From Pelagibacteraceae bacterium AG-390-O04 (GTDB lineage Bacteria; Pseudomonadota; Alphaproteobacteria; Pelagibacterales; Pelagibacteraceae), in assembly GCA_003278065.1 (NCBI GenBank), contig QCHE01000004.1:1-64000 (forward strand): a DNA stretch of 64,000 bases, given 5' to 3'. How positions within the stretch are numbered: the stretch's first letter is position 1; each line of letters begins with the position of its first letter. The notes beneath the pieces were generated by a model, which searched no databases, was not told the origin of the DNA, and worked only from the letters and a program-made list of their open reading frames with translations. Below, one piece after another: positions 37,533 to 47,912 of the stretch. The position numbers and the translations under genes were made by a program.

Positions 37533-39064
37533 ATGAATTTAATTAAGTCAACAGGGACTTTTGGATTTTATACTATAATCAGCAGAATACTTGGTTATTT
37601 GAGAGATATCTTAATTGCTATATTTCTTGGTACAAGTTTTATTGCTGATGCATTCTTTGTTGCATTTAGAATTCCAAATACTTTTAGAAGATTATTTGCT
37701 GAAGGAACTTTTAATGCTGCTTTTGTTCCAAGTTATACATCTGAACTTACTAAAGGAAAAATAAAATCAGAAAAATTTGCTGATCAAATTTTTAATCTTT
37801 TGTTTTTAGGTCTATTTTTTCTTGTATTGATAATAGAGATTTTTATGCCAATCTTTGTGAGTTTGATTGCACCTGGGTTTGTTGAAAATGCTGAGAAATT
37901 AGAACTAGCGATATCACTAACTAGATTAACATTTCCATTTTTAATGTTTGTCTGTTTAGCATCTTTTTTTGCAGCTATTTTAAATTCACATAATAAATTT
38001 GCAGCTGCTTCTGCTGCACCAATTATTTTGAATTTAGTGTTAATAGGAATATTACTTTTTGGAAGATTATTAGATGACCAAATTATTTATTATCTTTCTT
38101 ATGGTGTATCTATAGCAGGTTTCTTACAAATTATTTTTTTATATAAATTTGTAAATAAATTTTATTCATTTAAATTTAATTTTAATTTTAAAATAACAAA
38201 ACCAGTCAAAATTTTTTTCAAAAAACTTTTACCAAGTATTTTTTCATCTGGTGTCACTCAAATAAATATATTAGTTGGAACAATAATTGCATCATTTCAG
38301 GCAAGTGCAGTTTCTTATCTTTATTATGCTGATAGAATTTATCAAATAAATCTTGCTTTAGCAGGAATCGCTATTGGAGTTGTTGTTTTGCCTCAATTAT
38401 CAAAATATGTTCAAATGAATAAGAAGAATAAAATTCATTTAATTCAAAATAAAGCTTTGGAGTTAAGTATGTTTTTAAGCATACCTGCTACTGTAGCTTT
38501 AATAATTGGTTCAAGTGAAATAGTTTCTGCTCTTTTTGGTTATGGATCCTTTGATGAAGTTTCAGTTAAAAATTCAGCTAAAGCACTTTATTTTTTCTCA
38601 CTTGGCCTACCCGCATTTGCTTTAATAAAAGTTTTTTCAAGTTTTTTCTTTGCTAATCACGATACTAAGACTCCGTTTTATATCTCTTTAATTTCTGTAA
38701 TTTTAAATATAGTTATTAGTCTTGGTTTTTTTAGAGATATTGGATTTATAATAATTCCAATAGCAACATCTATTTCATCTTGGTTTAACTCTATAATTTT
38801 GTTTATATATTTAAGTAATAAAAAATTATTTTCATTCAATAAAATTTTTATAAAAAATTTTTTTTAAAATTATTTTTTTCATCAATTTTAATGGGTTTAG
38901 TCTTTAAATATCTCCTTTCTTTTTTTGGGAATCAATTAATTTATGATTATGAATTTAAATTATTTTACTTAATTTTAGTGGTAATATTTGCATTAATTTT
39001 ATATTTGTTGATATCATTTTTGATCAATGCTTTTAATTCTAAAGATCTTAAATTAAAGTATTAA
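37533..39064 (+). CDS. murJ: MurJ lipid II flippase (apparent frameshift in poly-T)
   Basis: Essential polytopic flippase of lipid II. The track ORF (37533-38867) starts [25 protein letters not shown] and contains [22 protein letters not shown] and [25 protein letters not shown], classic MurJ motifs, but stops after IFIKNFF. Adding one T to the T8 run near 38857-38864 continues as [19 protein letters not shown] and a further hydrophobic helix, ending at 39064, two bases before trpS. The healed length is 510 aa, normal for MurJ. As written the last two helices are lost, which an essential gene should not tolerate. Confidence 0.92.
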
Positions 39065-39066
39065 TT

Positions 39067-40068
39067 ATGGGAAAAAAAATATTTTCGGGTGTTCAACCTA
39101 CCGGTAATCTCCATCTTGGTAATTATTTAGGAGCGATAAAAAATTTTGTAGAATTGAACAATGATCAAGAAAATGATTGTATATTTTGTGTTGTAGATCT
39201 TCATGCAATAACAGTAAAACAAGATCCCAAAGAACTTAGAAATAACATTCGTGAAACTGTTGCTACTTTTATAGCGAGTGGGATTGACTCAAAAAAAAGT
39301 ATTATTTTTAATCAATCTACTGTTCCCGCCCATTCCGAAGCTGCATGGATACTCAGCTGTATAGCTAGAATAGGTTGGCTAAATAGAATGACTCAGTTTA
39401 AAGAAAAAGCTGGTAAAGATAAAGAGAAAGCAAGTGTTGGTCTTTATTCTTATCCTGTATTAATGGCCGCTGACATATTATTATATGATGCAAGTCATGT
39501 TCCTGTTGGAGAAGATCAGAAACAACATCTTGAAATTTGTAGAGATATTGCTCAAAAATTTAATAACGATTTTAATGTTGAGAATTTTTTTCATATTCCT
39601 GAACCACTCATTCAAAAAGAATTTTCTAGAATTATGAGTTTGAAAGATGGAACAAAAAAAATGAGTAAATCAGAACTATCTGATTTGAGTCGAATTAATC
39701 TTACAGATGATAAGGATACGATTATAAATAAAATTAAAAAAGCTAAAACTGACTCTTTACCGCTACCTTCAAAAATAGAGGAATTAGATAAAAGACCTGA
39801 GGCTAAAAATTTATTACAGATTTATTCAAGCTTAAATAATTCCAATTTAAAAAAAACTATTGAAACTTTTCAAGGCAAAAATTTTTCAGAATTAAAAGAA
39901 AATCTTTCTCAAATCTTAGTTGAAAAAATTGAACCAATTTCAGTTGAAATTAAAAAATTACTATCAGAAAAGGAATATTTGGACAAAATTCTTTTAGAGG
40001 GGCATAAAAAAGCGAATAGTATTGCGTCTAATAAAGTGAAAAAAATGCATGAAATAATAGGTTTTTAA
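39067..40068 (+). CDS. trpS: Tryptophanyl-tRNA synthetase
   Basis: Class I aminoacyl-tRNA synthetase. [20 protein letters not shown] holds the HIGH-type motif (HLGN), [37 protein letters not shown] follows, and KKMSKSELS is the KMSKS loop. 333 aa is normal. It starts 2 bases after the restored murJ stop, which supports the restored murJ end. Confidence 0.96.
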   Translation: MGKKIFSGVQPTGNLHLGNYLGAIKNFVELNNDQENDCIFCVVDLHAITVKQDPKELRNNIRETVATFIASGIDSKKSIIFNQSTVPAHSEAAWILSCIARIGWLNRMTQFKEKAGKDKEKASVGLYSYPVLMAADILLYDASHVPVGEDQKQHLEICRDIAQKFNNDFNVENFFHIPEPLIQKEFSRIMSLKDGTKKMSKSELSDLSRINLTDDKDTIINKIKKAKTDSLPLPSKIEELDKRPEAKNLLQIYSSLNNSNLKKTIETFQGKNFSELKENLSQILVEKIEPISVEIKKLLSEKEYLDKILLEGHKKANSIASNKVKKMHEIIGF

Positions 40069-40120
40069 TTTATTAATTTTAACAAGTTTAAATTTTTAAA
40101 TAATTGATTATATAGATTAT

Positions 40121-40663
40121 ATGTTTGTTCAAACTGAAATTACACCTAATCCTAATTCATTAAAATTTTTGCCAGGTAAAATTGTATCTAATAATGGCTC
40201 ATATGAAATCACCAAAAAAGATAATATTAAAAATGAACTAGTAAGAAATATCATGTCAATTAATGGTGTTGAGGGTATTTTTTTAAGTAAAGATTTTATA
40301 TCAGTTAATAAATATGATGATACTTCCTGGGATGAAATCAAGCATATTGTTATTTCCTTTATAAATGATTTTTATTCCAACGGAAGAGATTTTGTTATTG
40401 ATAAGAGTCTAGAAGAAGAAAATGAAAATTTAGGTGAAATAGAAAAAAAGATTGTTCAATTACTTGACCAAAAAATAAGACCTGCGGTAGCAAAAGATGG
40501 TGGCGATATAAGATTTAAAGAATTTAAAGATGGAGTTGTTAAAGTTCAACTTCAAGGTAGTTGTTCAGGGTGTCCTAGTTCAACTATGACATTAAAGCAA
40601 GGAGTTCAAAATCTTTTATGTCATTATTTACCTGAAGTAAAAGAAGTTGAGGAAGTTCAATAG
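40121..40663 (+). CDS. nfuA: NfuA/NifU-type Fe-S cluster carrier
   Basis: 180-aa scaffold or carrier. The N-terminal Nfu_N domain reads QTEITPNPNSLKFLPGK. The C-terminal NifU-like domain has IRPAVAKDGGDIRFKEFKDGVVKVQLQG followed by SCSGCPSSTMTLKQGV with the cluster-binding CxxC. This matches the alphaproteobacterial/mitochondrial NFU1-type protein. The stop TAG is immediately followed by the ATG of the Bax-like gene. Confidence 0.94.
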   Translation: MFVQTEITPNPNSLKFLPGKIVSNNGSYEITKKDNIKNELVRNIMSINGVEGIFLSKDFISVNKYDDTSWDEIKHIVISFINDFYSNGRDFVIDKSLEEENENLGEIEKKIVQLLDQKIRPAVAKDGGDIRFKEFKDGVVKVQLQGSCSGCPSSTMTLKQGVQNLLCHYLPEVKEVEEVQ

Positions 40664-41750
40664 ATGCATAAATATATAAAGAAAAGAAATATTAGAGTAT
40701 TTAAAGTAATAAATGATAATAATTTAGGATCAATTGCTCGAGCGTTTTTGAGTAGTTTAATAGTAATTTTCTTTTTTTTTCTCTTTACCTATTATGATTA
40801 ATTTTACGAACGATAGAATATTAAATACAAATGAATTTAGAAATAATTCAAAAATAATTTTAGCATATACACTAGATAAAAAGAATAATGGAAATCTAAG
40901 TGATAATGAAATTTATGATGAAAGCGACTTATTAGTTGATATTTATAGTCTAAATGAACAAGAAACTGATACTGTACGTTTAGATGCATCTACAATAAAA
41001 CAATTGTACGAGGATACAAACTACAAGCTAGATGATATAAGAAAAAATAAGTTGGTAAAACCAGTGGCTTTAACTCTATTACCAAGAGAAATTAAGTTAA
41101 TTGAAAATACAAAGAAAAGAAAAGAATTATTTATCCAAATTATATTACCATTAATACTACAAGAAAATAATAATATACGGTTAGATAGAAAAAGACTGTT
41201 TAGTATTATAAATAAAAATAATAATACAAATTTAGAAAGAAAATGGTTGGATAAGAAGTATAAACAATATGGAATACCCTCTAAAGATTTATCTAAATTA
41301 AAAATGAGAATGGACGAGGTTCCAGTGTCATTAGCACTGGCTCAAGCAGCAAAAGAGACAGGTTGGGGCACATCAAGATTTGCACAGGAGGGAAATGCAC
41401 TTTTTGGACAGTGGACCTGGTCTGGAGAGGGTTTAAAACCAAAGGCTGCAGAAAAAGATGAGGGTCATAAAGTAATGAAGTTTAATATATTGCAGGCTTC
41501 AGTCAGAGCTTATCAGAGAAATTTAAATACACATTCTTCATATAAAGGTTTTAGACTTGCTAGAGCTCAATTAAGAGATGCCGGAAAATCTTTGGATAGT
41601 ATTATTCTTTCTGAATATCTAGATGAATATGCAGAAACAGGAAAACAATATGTTGAAGTTTTACAGAAAATTATACAACAAAATAATTTAAAGGATTTTG
41701 ATGATGCAAAATTATTGCCATCAAGTGTTGAGTTAGAAAGTTTAATCTAA
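40664..41750 (+). CDS. Bax-like glucosaminidase (apparent frameshift in poly-T)
   Basis: Peptidoglycan N-acetylglucosaminidase domain protein. The track ORF (40794-41750) lacks any export signal. An ATG at 40664, directly after nfuA, encodes a basic N-terminus and membrane anchor (ARAFLSSLIVIFFFF) in another frame. Removing one T from T9 near 40772-40780 joins it through FFSLPIMINFTNDRIL, giving 361 aa. The catalytic region VPVSLALAQAAKETGWGTSR with FAQEGNALFGQWTW is the Bax/FlgJ-type glucosaminidase motif with its Glu. Likely an inner-membrane-anchored cell-wall hydrolase. Convergent with a polysaccharide deacetylase. Confidence 0.82.
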
Positions 41751-42764
41751 TTTTTTTTTATAATAAATTGAGTTCCGAACCATCTCCATTTACCATTATC
41801 ATTTAATGAACAATTAATTCTACCTCTTCTTGGTTTGAATGGTTCTCTAAATTCTATAATGAGTGTATTGTTGTAAAATTTAATAATTGATTTTTCCCAG
41901 TTGTCTCCTTCATTTGAATAACAATTAATATTTTTAATATTTTTTTGGTTTTGAAAAAATTCTACTTCAAATTTAGGAGGATTATTTTTATTAGTTATTT
42001 TTTTTTCAACTGGAATCAAATTTTTGTATTCCAAAGGATAAGTTTTGATAATAGATTTAAATCTTTTTATTTCCCCATAATTTTCATTTATTGGAAATCT
42101 TGGTAATTGAAATTTTTCTTTGTTAACATCAATTACACCAGAGTGTTGACCAAAAGCAAAACTAAAATTTCTTGAAATATATTTTCTCATAAATTCAGAA
42201 TATTCTCCAAAAGGATAAGAGAAAAGATTTGGGATATAACCTAATTTTTCTTTAAAAATTAAGTTTGCTTTTTCTATGTCTAATACAAATTCTTTATCAC
42301 TTACATCTATTAAATATTCATGAGTGTGGGAATGATGGCCGATAGTAACAAAATCTTCTTTTTCTATTTCAATAATTTGTTCCCAAGTCATATATCCATT
42401 GTTTCCAACAGGTTCCGTCGAAACAAATAAAATGAATGGGATTTTGTTTTTTTTTAAAAAAGGCCAAGCTTTCTGATAAAAAGATTGAAATGCATCATCT
42501 ACTGTTAAAAGTATTTTTTTTTTGTTTTTTTGCAACATTAAACTTCTCAATAAATTCTTTTGACCGAATAAAATCATAATTTTGGTTTTTTATTAATTGT
42601 ATATGTTTTTCAAAAACTTCCATTCGAATATTGGTAGAAGGGTATTTGTTTTCATCGAATCTGTGATACATTATAGAGAGAACACCCTCATCATTTGAAT
42701 ATTGTTTGATATTATTTTCTTCTGCATTACAATTTATTAAAAAAAATAAAATTGTTATGTGCAC
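41747..42764 (-). CDS. Exported polysaccharide deacetylase (apparent frameshift in poly-A)
   Basis: NodB-fold deacetylase. Two overlapping track ORFs (42495-42809 and 41747-42577) are one gene: SIMYHRFDENKYPSTNIRMEVF in the first and TVDDAFQSFYQKAWPFLKK then GHHSHTHEYL (metal-binding HxxxH) in the second. Removing one A from A10 near 42514-42523 fuses them as KKQKKILLTVDDAF. I prefer the GTG at 42764 (signal-like MHITILFFLINCNAEE), minimising overlap with tsaB; an ATG exists at 42809. The usual TFDDG reads TVDDA. About 338 aa with a C-terminal extension from about 250. Substrate unknown. Confidence 0.78.
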
Positions 42765-43143
42765 ACTGATTATAGACGCGGCTAATGAAAAAATATTTTT
42801 AATGATCATTAAAAGTAAAAATATTTATAAAGCTAGTTTTGAAAATAGTAAAACTAATTATGAAAGATTAACTATTCTTATTGATGATTTTTTGAATTTA
42901 AATAATCTAAAAATCAATGATATTTCAAAATTGTATGTAAATAGGGGCCCAGGGAGCTTTGCTGGAATTCGAAATTCTCTTTCAGTAGTAAAAGCAATCA
43001 ATTTAGTAAAAAATATTGATTATTACTGTTTCAGTTTTAAAGATTTTGGTGATGTAAATAATATAGAGTATGAAAATATTCCCAATCTATGCGATAAATT
43101 TAAGATCAAAAAAAATTTGATTAATCCTATTTATATAAGTTAA
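42757..43143 (+). CDS. tsaB: TsaB, tRNA threonylcarbamoyladenosine partner protein (short form)
   Basis: Pseudo-ASKHA protein that partners TsaD in t6A synthesis. The N-terminus TLIIDAANEKIFLMI (start ATG 42757; the track adds 17 residues) and NRGPGSFAGIRNSLSVVKAI are diagnostic. At 129 aa it is much shorter than the E. coli protein (about 230): the second lobe is mostly missing, ending INPIYIS, though the end resembles natural TsaB C-termini. The N-terminal lobe is the TsaD-binding part. The usual rimI after tsaB is absent; fur follows 8 bases later. Confidence 0.85.
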   Translation: MCTLIIDAANEKIFLMIIKSKNIYKASFENSKTNYERLTILIDDFLNLNNLKINDISKLYVNRGPGSFAGIRNSLSVVKAINLVKNIDYYCFSFKDFGDVNNIEYENIPNLCDKFKIKKNLINPIYIS

Positions 43144-43151
43144 AATTGAAT

Positions 43152-43583
43152 ATGTCAGAATCTATAGAAGAAAAATGTTTATCTAAAGGTGTAAAACTAA
43201 CTGATCAAAGAAGGATTATTGCAAAGGTAATTTCAGAATCTAAAGCAGAGTATGGAGAGTCTGATCATCCTGATGTGGATGAATTATATAGTAGAGTTTC
43301 TAAAATTGATCCAAAAATTAGTATTGCAACTGTTTATAGAACTGTAAAATTATTCGAAGAAGCGGGTATTCTAACAAAACATGATTTTAAGGGTGGGAAA
43401 GCCAGATACGAAGCAATTGTAGAAAGTCATCACGATCATTTGATAGATATTAAGACTGGTGAGATAATTGAATTTGTTGATGAAGAAATAGAGAAACTTC
43501 AAAAAAAAGTTGCTGAGAAACATGGTTATAACTTAGTAGATCATAAACTAGAACTTTACGGCGTTAAGAAAAAAACTCAATAA
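43152..43583 (+). CDS. fur: Fur-family regulator (Fur/Mur)
   Basis: 143-aa metalloregulator. The winged helix carries ISIATVYRTVKLFEEAGIL (recognition helix), followed by the metal-site stretch YEAIVESHHDHLIDIKTGEIIEF. It lacks the CxxC pairs of classical Fur, as in alphaproteobacterial Mur/Fur proteins that respond to Mn or Fe. Start ATG 43152 chosen over TTG 43146. fur-miaB is a conserved alphaproteobacterial adjacency. Metal specificity cannot be read from sequence. Confidence 0.92.
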   Translation: MSESIEEKCLSKGVKLTDQRRIIAKVISESKAEYGESDHPDVDELYSRVSKIDPKISIATVYRTVKLFEEAGILTKHDFKGGKARYEAIVESHHDHLIDIKTGEIIEFVDEEIEKLQKKVAEKHGYNLVDHKLELYGVKKKTQ

Positions 43584-43584
43584 A

Positions 43585-44913
43585 ATGAATCAAAAAATAT
43601 TTATAAAGACATTTGGTTGTCAAATGAATGAATATGACTCAAATAGAATATATGATTCTGTTAAAAAAATTGGTTATCAAAAAACAGAAAATTATGAAGA
43701 TGCTAACTGTTATTTATTAAATACATGTCATATTAGAGATAAAGCAAAAGAAAAAGTTTATCATGAAATAGGAAGAGTAAAAAAAATATTTAGATCAAAA
43801 AAAAAACCATTAGTTATTATTACTGGTTGTGTTGCTCAAGCAGAAAATCAGGAAATGTTAAAGAGAGAACCATATATAGATTTGGTTATTGGCCCTCAAT
43901 CTTATCATAAAATTAATGATACAATTTCAAATTATATTGAAAAAAAGAAAAAAATTGAGGAGACAGAATTTGATGCTGTTTCTAAATTCAACTATTTAAG
44001 TAAAATAAAAAACAAAAATAATAAAATATCATCATTCTTAACAATTCAAGAAGGATGTGATAAGTTTTGCCATTTTTGTGTAGTCCCGTATACCAGAGGT
44101 CCAGAGTACTCTCGACCATTTAATCAAGTTTTAGATGAAGCAAAGCACTTAGCATATAATGGTGTAAAAGAAATAATTTTACTTGGTCAAAATGTAAACG
44201 CTTATAACAATGAAGATTATAAATTATCAAATTTAATAATAGAAATTGAAAAATTAGATGAAATAAAAAGAGTAAGGTACACAACATCACATCCAAAAGA
44301 TATGACCGATGATTTAATTGATGTTTATAAAAATTCAGAGAAATTAATGCCATTAGTTCACTTACCAGTTCAAAGTGGATCAAATAAGGTTTTGAAGTTA
44401 ATGAATAGAAAACATACGATAAATGAATATCTTAAAATATTTGATAAGTTGAAAAATATTAATCCAGATATAGAATTTTCAAGTGATTTTATAATAGCCT
44501 ACCCTGGTGAAGAAGAAGATGATTTTAAAGATACTATTGATTTAATTAAAAGAATTAATTTTATTAATTCATATTCTTTTATTTTTAGTCCAAGACCAGG
44601 AACGATTGCAGAAAAATACGATTTAATTAGTAAAAAAATATCAATGGAAAGATTAGAAAAAGTTCAAAATATATTATTTGAAAATCAAACTAGAATGAAC
44701 AAATCTTTAGAAAATAAAACAATTGATGTTTTAGTTGAAAATTTAACTGATGATAAAACTAGAGTTTTTGGTAGATCTGAGTATATGACGCCAGTTATTT
44801 TTAACGGTAAAAAATCAGATATTGGTAAAATTATTAAAGTACAAATCAAAAAAAGTAATAGAAATTCTCTATTTGGAGAGGTTATAAATTTTTCCAAACA
44901 AAAGGTGGCCTAA
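43585..44913 (+). CDS. miaB: MiaB tRNA-2-methylthio-N6-isopentenyladenosine synthase
   Basis: Radical-SAM methylthiotransferase for A37 of tRNA. N-terminal UPF0004 Cys residues are in FGCQMNEYDS, LNTCHIRDKA and ITGCVAQAE. The radical-SAM CxxxCxxC motif is EGCDKFCHFCVVPYTRG near residue 155. HLPVQSGSNKVLKLMNRKHT follows, and the C-terminal TRAM domain ends FGEVINF. 442 aa is normal. It begins 1 base after the fur stop. Confidence 0.97.
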   Translation: MNQKIFIKTFGCQMNEYDSNRIYDSVKKIGYQKTENYEDANCYLLNTCHIRDKAKEKVYHEIGRVKKIFRSKKKPLVIITGCVAQAENQEMLKREPYIDLVIGPQSYHKINDTISNYIEKKKKIEETEFDAVSKFNYLSKIKNKNNKISSFLTIQEGCDKFCHFCVVPYTRGPEYSRPFNQVLDEAKHLAYNGVKEIILLGQNVNAYNNEDYKLSNLIIEIEKLDEIKRVRYTTSHPKDMTDDLIDVYKNSEKLMPLVHLPVQSGSNKVLKLMNRKHTINEYLKIFDKLKNINPDIEFSSDFIIAYPGEEEDDFKDTIDLIKRINFINSYSFIFSPRPGTIAEKYDLISKKISMERLEKVQNILFENQTRMNKSLENKTIDVLVENLTDDKTRVFGRSEYMTPVIFNGKKSDIGKIIKVQIKKSNRNSLFGEVINFSKQKVA

Positions 44914-44916
44914 AAT

Positions 44917-45912
44917 TTGAGTAGTATAAAAAAAAAAAATATCGATCAATCCTTAAAATTTGTCTATTCGGATAATAATTCTTTAAGTGTTATTTTTCAT
45001 GATAATGATTTGTTAATGGGTGTTGTTGGAGAGTTTAATAAAAACCTACAAGAATTAGAAAGAATTACAAATTGTAGTTTATATTCTAGAGGAAATTCTA
45101 TCTTAATTAAATCTAACCCTGAGAGTAACGAAAAAATAAAAAATGCTATTCAATTTCTAACTAAACAATTTATTAATAATGGAAATATAGAGAATAAAGA
45201 TATACTTTCATCTTTAGATAAGTTTATGATTAATGAAAAAGTAAAAAATAATAATGTTACTGACATTATTAAAACTCCAAAAAAATCAATTATTCCTAGA
45301 TCAGAAAAACAAAAAAACTATGTTAGAGCCTTGAGACAAAATGATATTATAATTTCTGCTGGGCCCGCTGGAACTGGAAAAACTTTTTTAGCAGTAGCTG
45401 TTGGATTAACTTTGTTATTAGAAAAAAAAATTGAGAGAATAATTTTATCAAGACCTGCCGTTGAAGCAGGTGAACGTTTAGGTTTTTTACCAGGAGATAT
45501 GAAGGAAAAAGTAGATCCTTATTTAAGACCTCTTTATGACTCATTATATGATCTTTTTGATTTTGAAAAAATACAAAGAATGATTGAAATTGGTGACATA
45601 GAAATCGCACCATTAGCATTTATGAGAGGAAGAACTCTCAAAAATTCTTTCGCAATTTTAGATGAAGCCCAGAATGCTACAGACACTCAAATAAAGATGT
45701 TCTTAACTCGTATTGGTGAAAATTCAAAAATTGTTGTTAATGGTGACCCCACGCAAATTGATTTACCAAATAAAAATATGTCAGGTTTAGTTCGTTCAAA
45801 AGAATTGCTAGGGCATTTGAAAGAAATATCTATAGTTGATTTTGATCACTCTGATGTTGTTAGACATCCACTTGTTTCAAAAATAGTAAAAGCTTATTCA
45901 AATAATGATTAA
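44917..45912 (+). CDS. PhoH-like ATPase (YbeZ)
   Basis: 331-aa PhoH family protein, partner of YbeY in rRNA maturation. The P-loop ISAGPAGTGKTFLAVAVGL near residue 150, IILSRPAVEAGERLGFLPGDMKEKVDPYLRPLYD, and Walker B ILDEAQNATDTQIKMFLTRIG are diagnostic. The start is TTG at 44917, 3 bases after miaB. It overlaps ybeY by 8 bases. Confidence 0.95.
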   Translation: MSSIKKKNIDQSLKFVYSDNNSLSVIFHDNDLLMGVVGEFNKNLQELERITNCSLYSRGNSILIKSNPESNEKIKNAIQFLTKQFINNGNIENKDILSSLDKFMINEKVKNNNVTDIIKTPKKSIIPRSEKQKNYVRALRQNDIIISAGPAGTGKTFLAVAVGLTLLLEKKIERIILSRPAVEAGERLGFLPGDMKEKVDPYLRPLYDSLYDLFDFEKIQRMIEIGDIEIAPLAFMRGRTLKNSFAILDEAQNATDTQIKMFLTRIGENSKIVVNGDPTQIDLPNKNMSGLVRSKELLGHLKEISIVDFDHSDVVRHPLVSKIVKAYSNND

Positions 45913-46366
45913 TATTGATGTCTTCTCTGAGGAGAAGGCCTGGTCAAAAAAATTAAAAAATAAAGAACTTTTTTTTAAAAATATTTGTAAAGCTTTTCCC
46001 AAAAAATATAAGTTTTCAAATAAAAAAGTAACTTTTTCTTTATTACTATCAAATAATAAAAATATTCAAAAATTAAATAAAAGCTTTAGAAAAAAAAATA
46101 AATCTACAGATATACTTTCTTTTCCATTTAATAAAAAAAATAAAATTTCAAAAAATACATATTTAGGAGATATAATAATTAGTTATAATTATATTAATAA
46201 ACCAAGGTCACAAAATGTTAGTTCCTTTAAAGAAAAGACCTTAAAAATATTTATTCATGGTTTTGTACATCTTTTAGGTTTTGATCATAAGAGAAATAAA
46301 GATTATTATAAAATGCTCAAAGAAGAAAATTTCATATACAAATCAGTAAAATCAAAAACAGATTAA
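45905..46366 (+). CDS. ybeY: YbeY endoribonuclease
   Basis: 153-aa zinc-dependent rRNA maturation nuclease. The metal motif IHGFVHLLGFDH matches the family HGxLHLxGYDH, and STDILSFPF precedes it. The N-terminus is more divergent. It follows phoH as usual. The expected corC (ybeX) gene that normally separates ybeY from lnt is absent; lnt starts 1 base after this stop. Confidence 0.93.
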   Translation: MINIDVFSEEKAWSKKLKNKELFFKNICKAFPKKYKFSNKKVTFSLLLSNNKNIQKLNKSFRKKNKSTDILSFPFNKKNKISKNTYLGDIIISYNYINKPRSQNVSSFKEKTLKIFIHGFVHLLGFDHKRNKDYYKMLKEENFIYKSVKSKTD

Positions 46367-46367
46367 T

Positions 46368-47912
46368 TTGAATAAAAAATTTTACATTGAGGTGATATAT
46401 TTATTTTTATTAGGTTCTATAACCTCTTTAAGTTTACCTCCGTTTAATTACTTCATTATAAATTTTATTACTTTTAGTTTATTTTTTATTTTTTTAATTA
46501 AAAAATCTAAAATAAATAATAATAAAAAAATTTTTCTTTTTTACGGCTGGCTATTTGGATTAGGTTATTTTATTAGTAATCTTTATTGGATTTCAATTTC
46601 TTTAACTTTTGATGAAAGTTTTAAGTTTTTAATTCCAATAACTGTAATTTTGATTCCAAGTTTTCTAGCTTTATTTTATTCTATAGCTACATATTTGTTT
46701 GTTATTTTAAAATCGAAAAAAATTTTAAGTTCTATTTTTCTTTTTCCTCTAATTTTTGGAATAATAGAATTTTTAAGAGGATCAATTTTAACTGGATTCC
46801 CCTGGAATTTGATTTCTTATAGTTTTTCAAATTATGTTGAAATTTTAAATATCACATCAATTATTGGCACTTATAGTTTTAATTTATTTTGTATTTCACT
46901 TTTTATAAGCCCATCTATATTTATTCTTAAAGATAGTAGAAAGGATACTATTGTATGTATTTTATTTTTAGTTATAGCAATGTCATTTTATTTTTATGGT
47001 TCAAAAAATATTGCTAAGTTTAATAAAGCTGAAATAGATAATTATGATTACAAAGTAAGAATTATAGGCTCAAATATCAATATAGATAGATTTTATAATA
47101 ATATTGATCCAATTTCAGTAGTCAAAGATTTAATAAAAATAAGTTCTCCACAAAAAAACGAAAAAACAATTTTTGTTTGGCCAGAAGGTATATTACCAGG
47201 TATTTCACAAGAACAACTTGCTGAATATGATTGGTTATTTGAAAATAAATTTAACGAAAATCATCTATTGATTATCGGTATAAATCGTAAATCCAAAGAA
47301 AATCAAATTACAAAATATTTTAATTCATTTTCAGTTTATGATCATAATCTTAATTTAATAAATTCATATAACAAAATCAATTTAGTTCCTTTTGGAGAAT
47401 TTTTACCTTTTGAAAAAATTTTGAAGAATATTGGTCTTAAAACAATTACTAACAGTTATCAATCTTACTCGAAAGGTAGTGAAAGAAAAATTATGCATAT
47501 TAATGAAAAAAATTTTACTTTAAAAATTTTACCACTTATTTGTTATGAAATAATTTATTCTGGTAAAATATTTAAAGATTATAATTTTGATTTCATAGTA
47601 AACATTTCTGAAGATGGTTGGTTTGGTCAATCAATAGGTCCAAAACAACATTTTGTTCATAGTATTTTTAGGGCAATTGAAAGTGGAAAGTATGTTTTAA
47701 GGTCCACTAATAATGGGATAACAGCGATTATTAATCCAGTGGGAGTGATTGAAAAACAACTTAAATTAAATAAATCTGGTTATATTGATTTTTATGAGAC
47801 GAGAACAATTAAGCCAACATTATTTTCGAATCATGGAAATAAAATTTTTGGATTAATAATTTTATTGTATATTTTTTTGATTTTTTCATTTAATAGAATT
47901 AAAAATGAGTAA
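46368..47912 (+). CDS. lnt: Apolipoprotein N-acyltransferase
   Basis: Inner-membrane enzyme that adds the third acyl chain to lipoproteins. N-terminal membrane helices run to about residue 210 (with [25 protein letters not shown]), then the carbon-nitrogen hydrolase domain: [11 protein letters not shown] (catalytic Glu), [16 protein letters not shown] (Lys), and [10 protein letters not shown] (Cys), and [16 protein letters not shown]. 514 aa is normal. The start is TTG at 46368. Several predicted lipoproteins in this window (LptE, BON, DUF3576) would be its substrates. Confidence 0.95.
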   Translation: MNKKFYIEVIYLFLLGSITSLSLPPFNYFIINFITFSLFFIFLIKKSKINNNKKIFLFYGWLFGLGYFISNLYWISISLTFDESFKFLIPITVILIPSFLALFYSIATYLFVILKSKKILSSIFLFPLIFGIIEFLRGSILTGFPWNLISYSFSNYVEILNITSIIGTYSFNLFCISLFISPSIFILKDSRKDTIVCILFLVIAMSFYFYGSKNIAKFNKAEIDNYDYKVRIIGSNINIDRFYNNIDPISVVKDLIKISSPQKNEKTIFVWPEGILPGISQEQLAEYDWLFENKFNENHLLIIGINRKSKENQITKYFNSFSVYDHNLNLINSYNKINLVPFGEFLPFEKILKNIGLKTITNSYQSYSKGSERKIMHINEKNFTLKILPLICYEIIYSGKIFKDYNFDFIVNISEDGWFGQSIGPKQHFVHSIFRAIESGKYVLRSTNNGITAIINPVGVIEKQLKLNKSGYIDFYETRTIKPTLFSNHGNKIFGLIILLYIFLIFSFNRIKNE

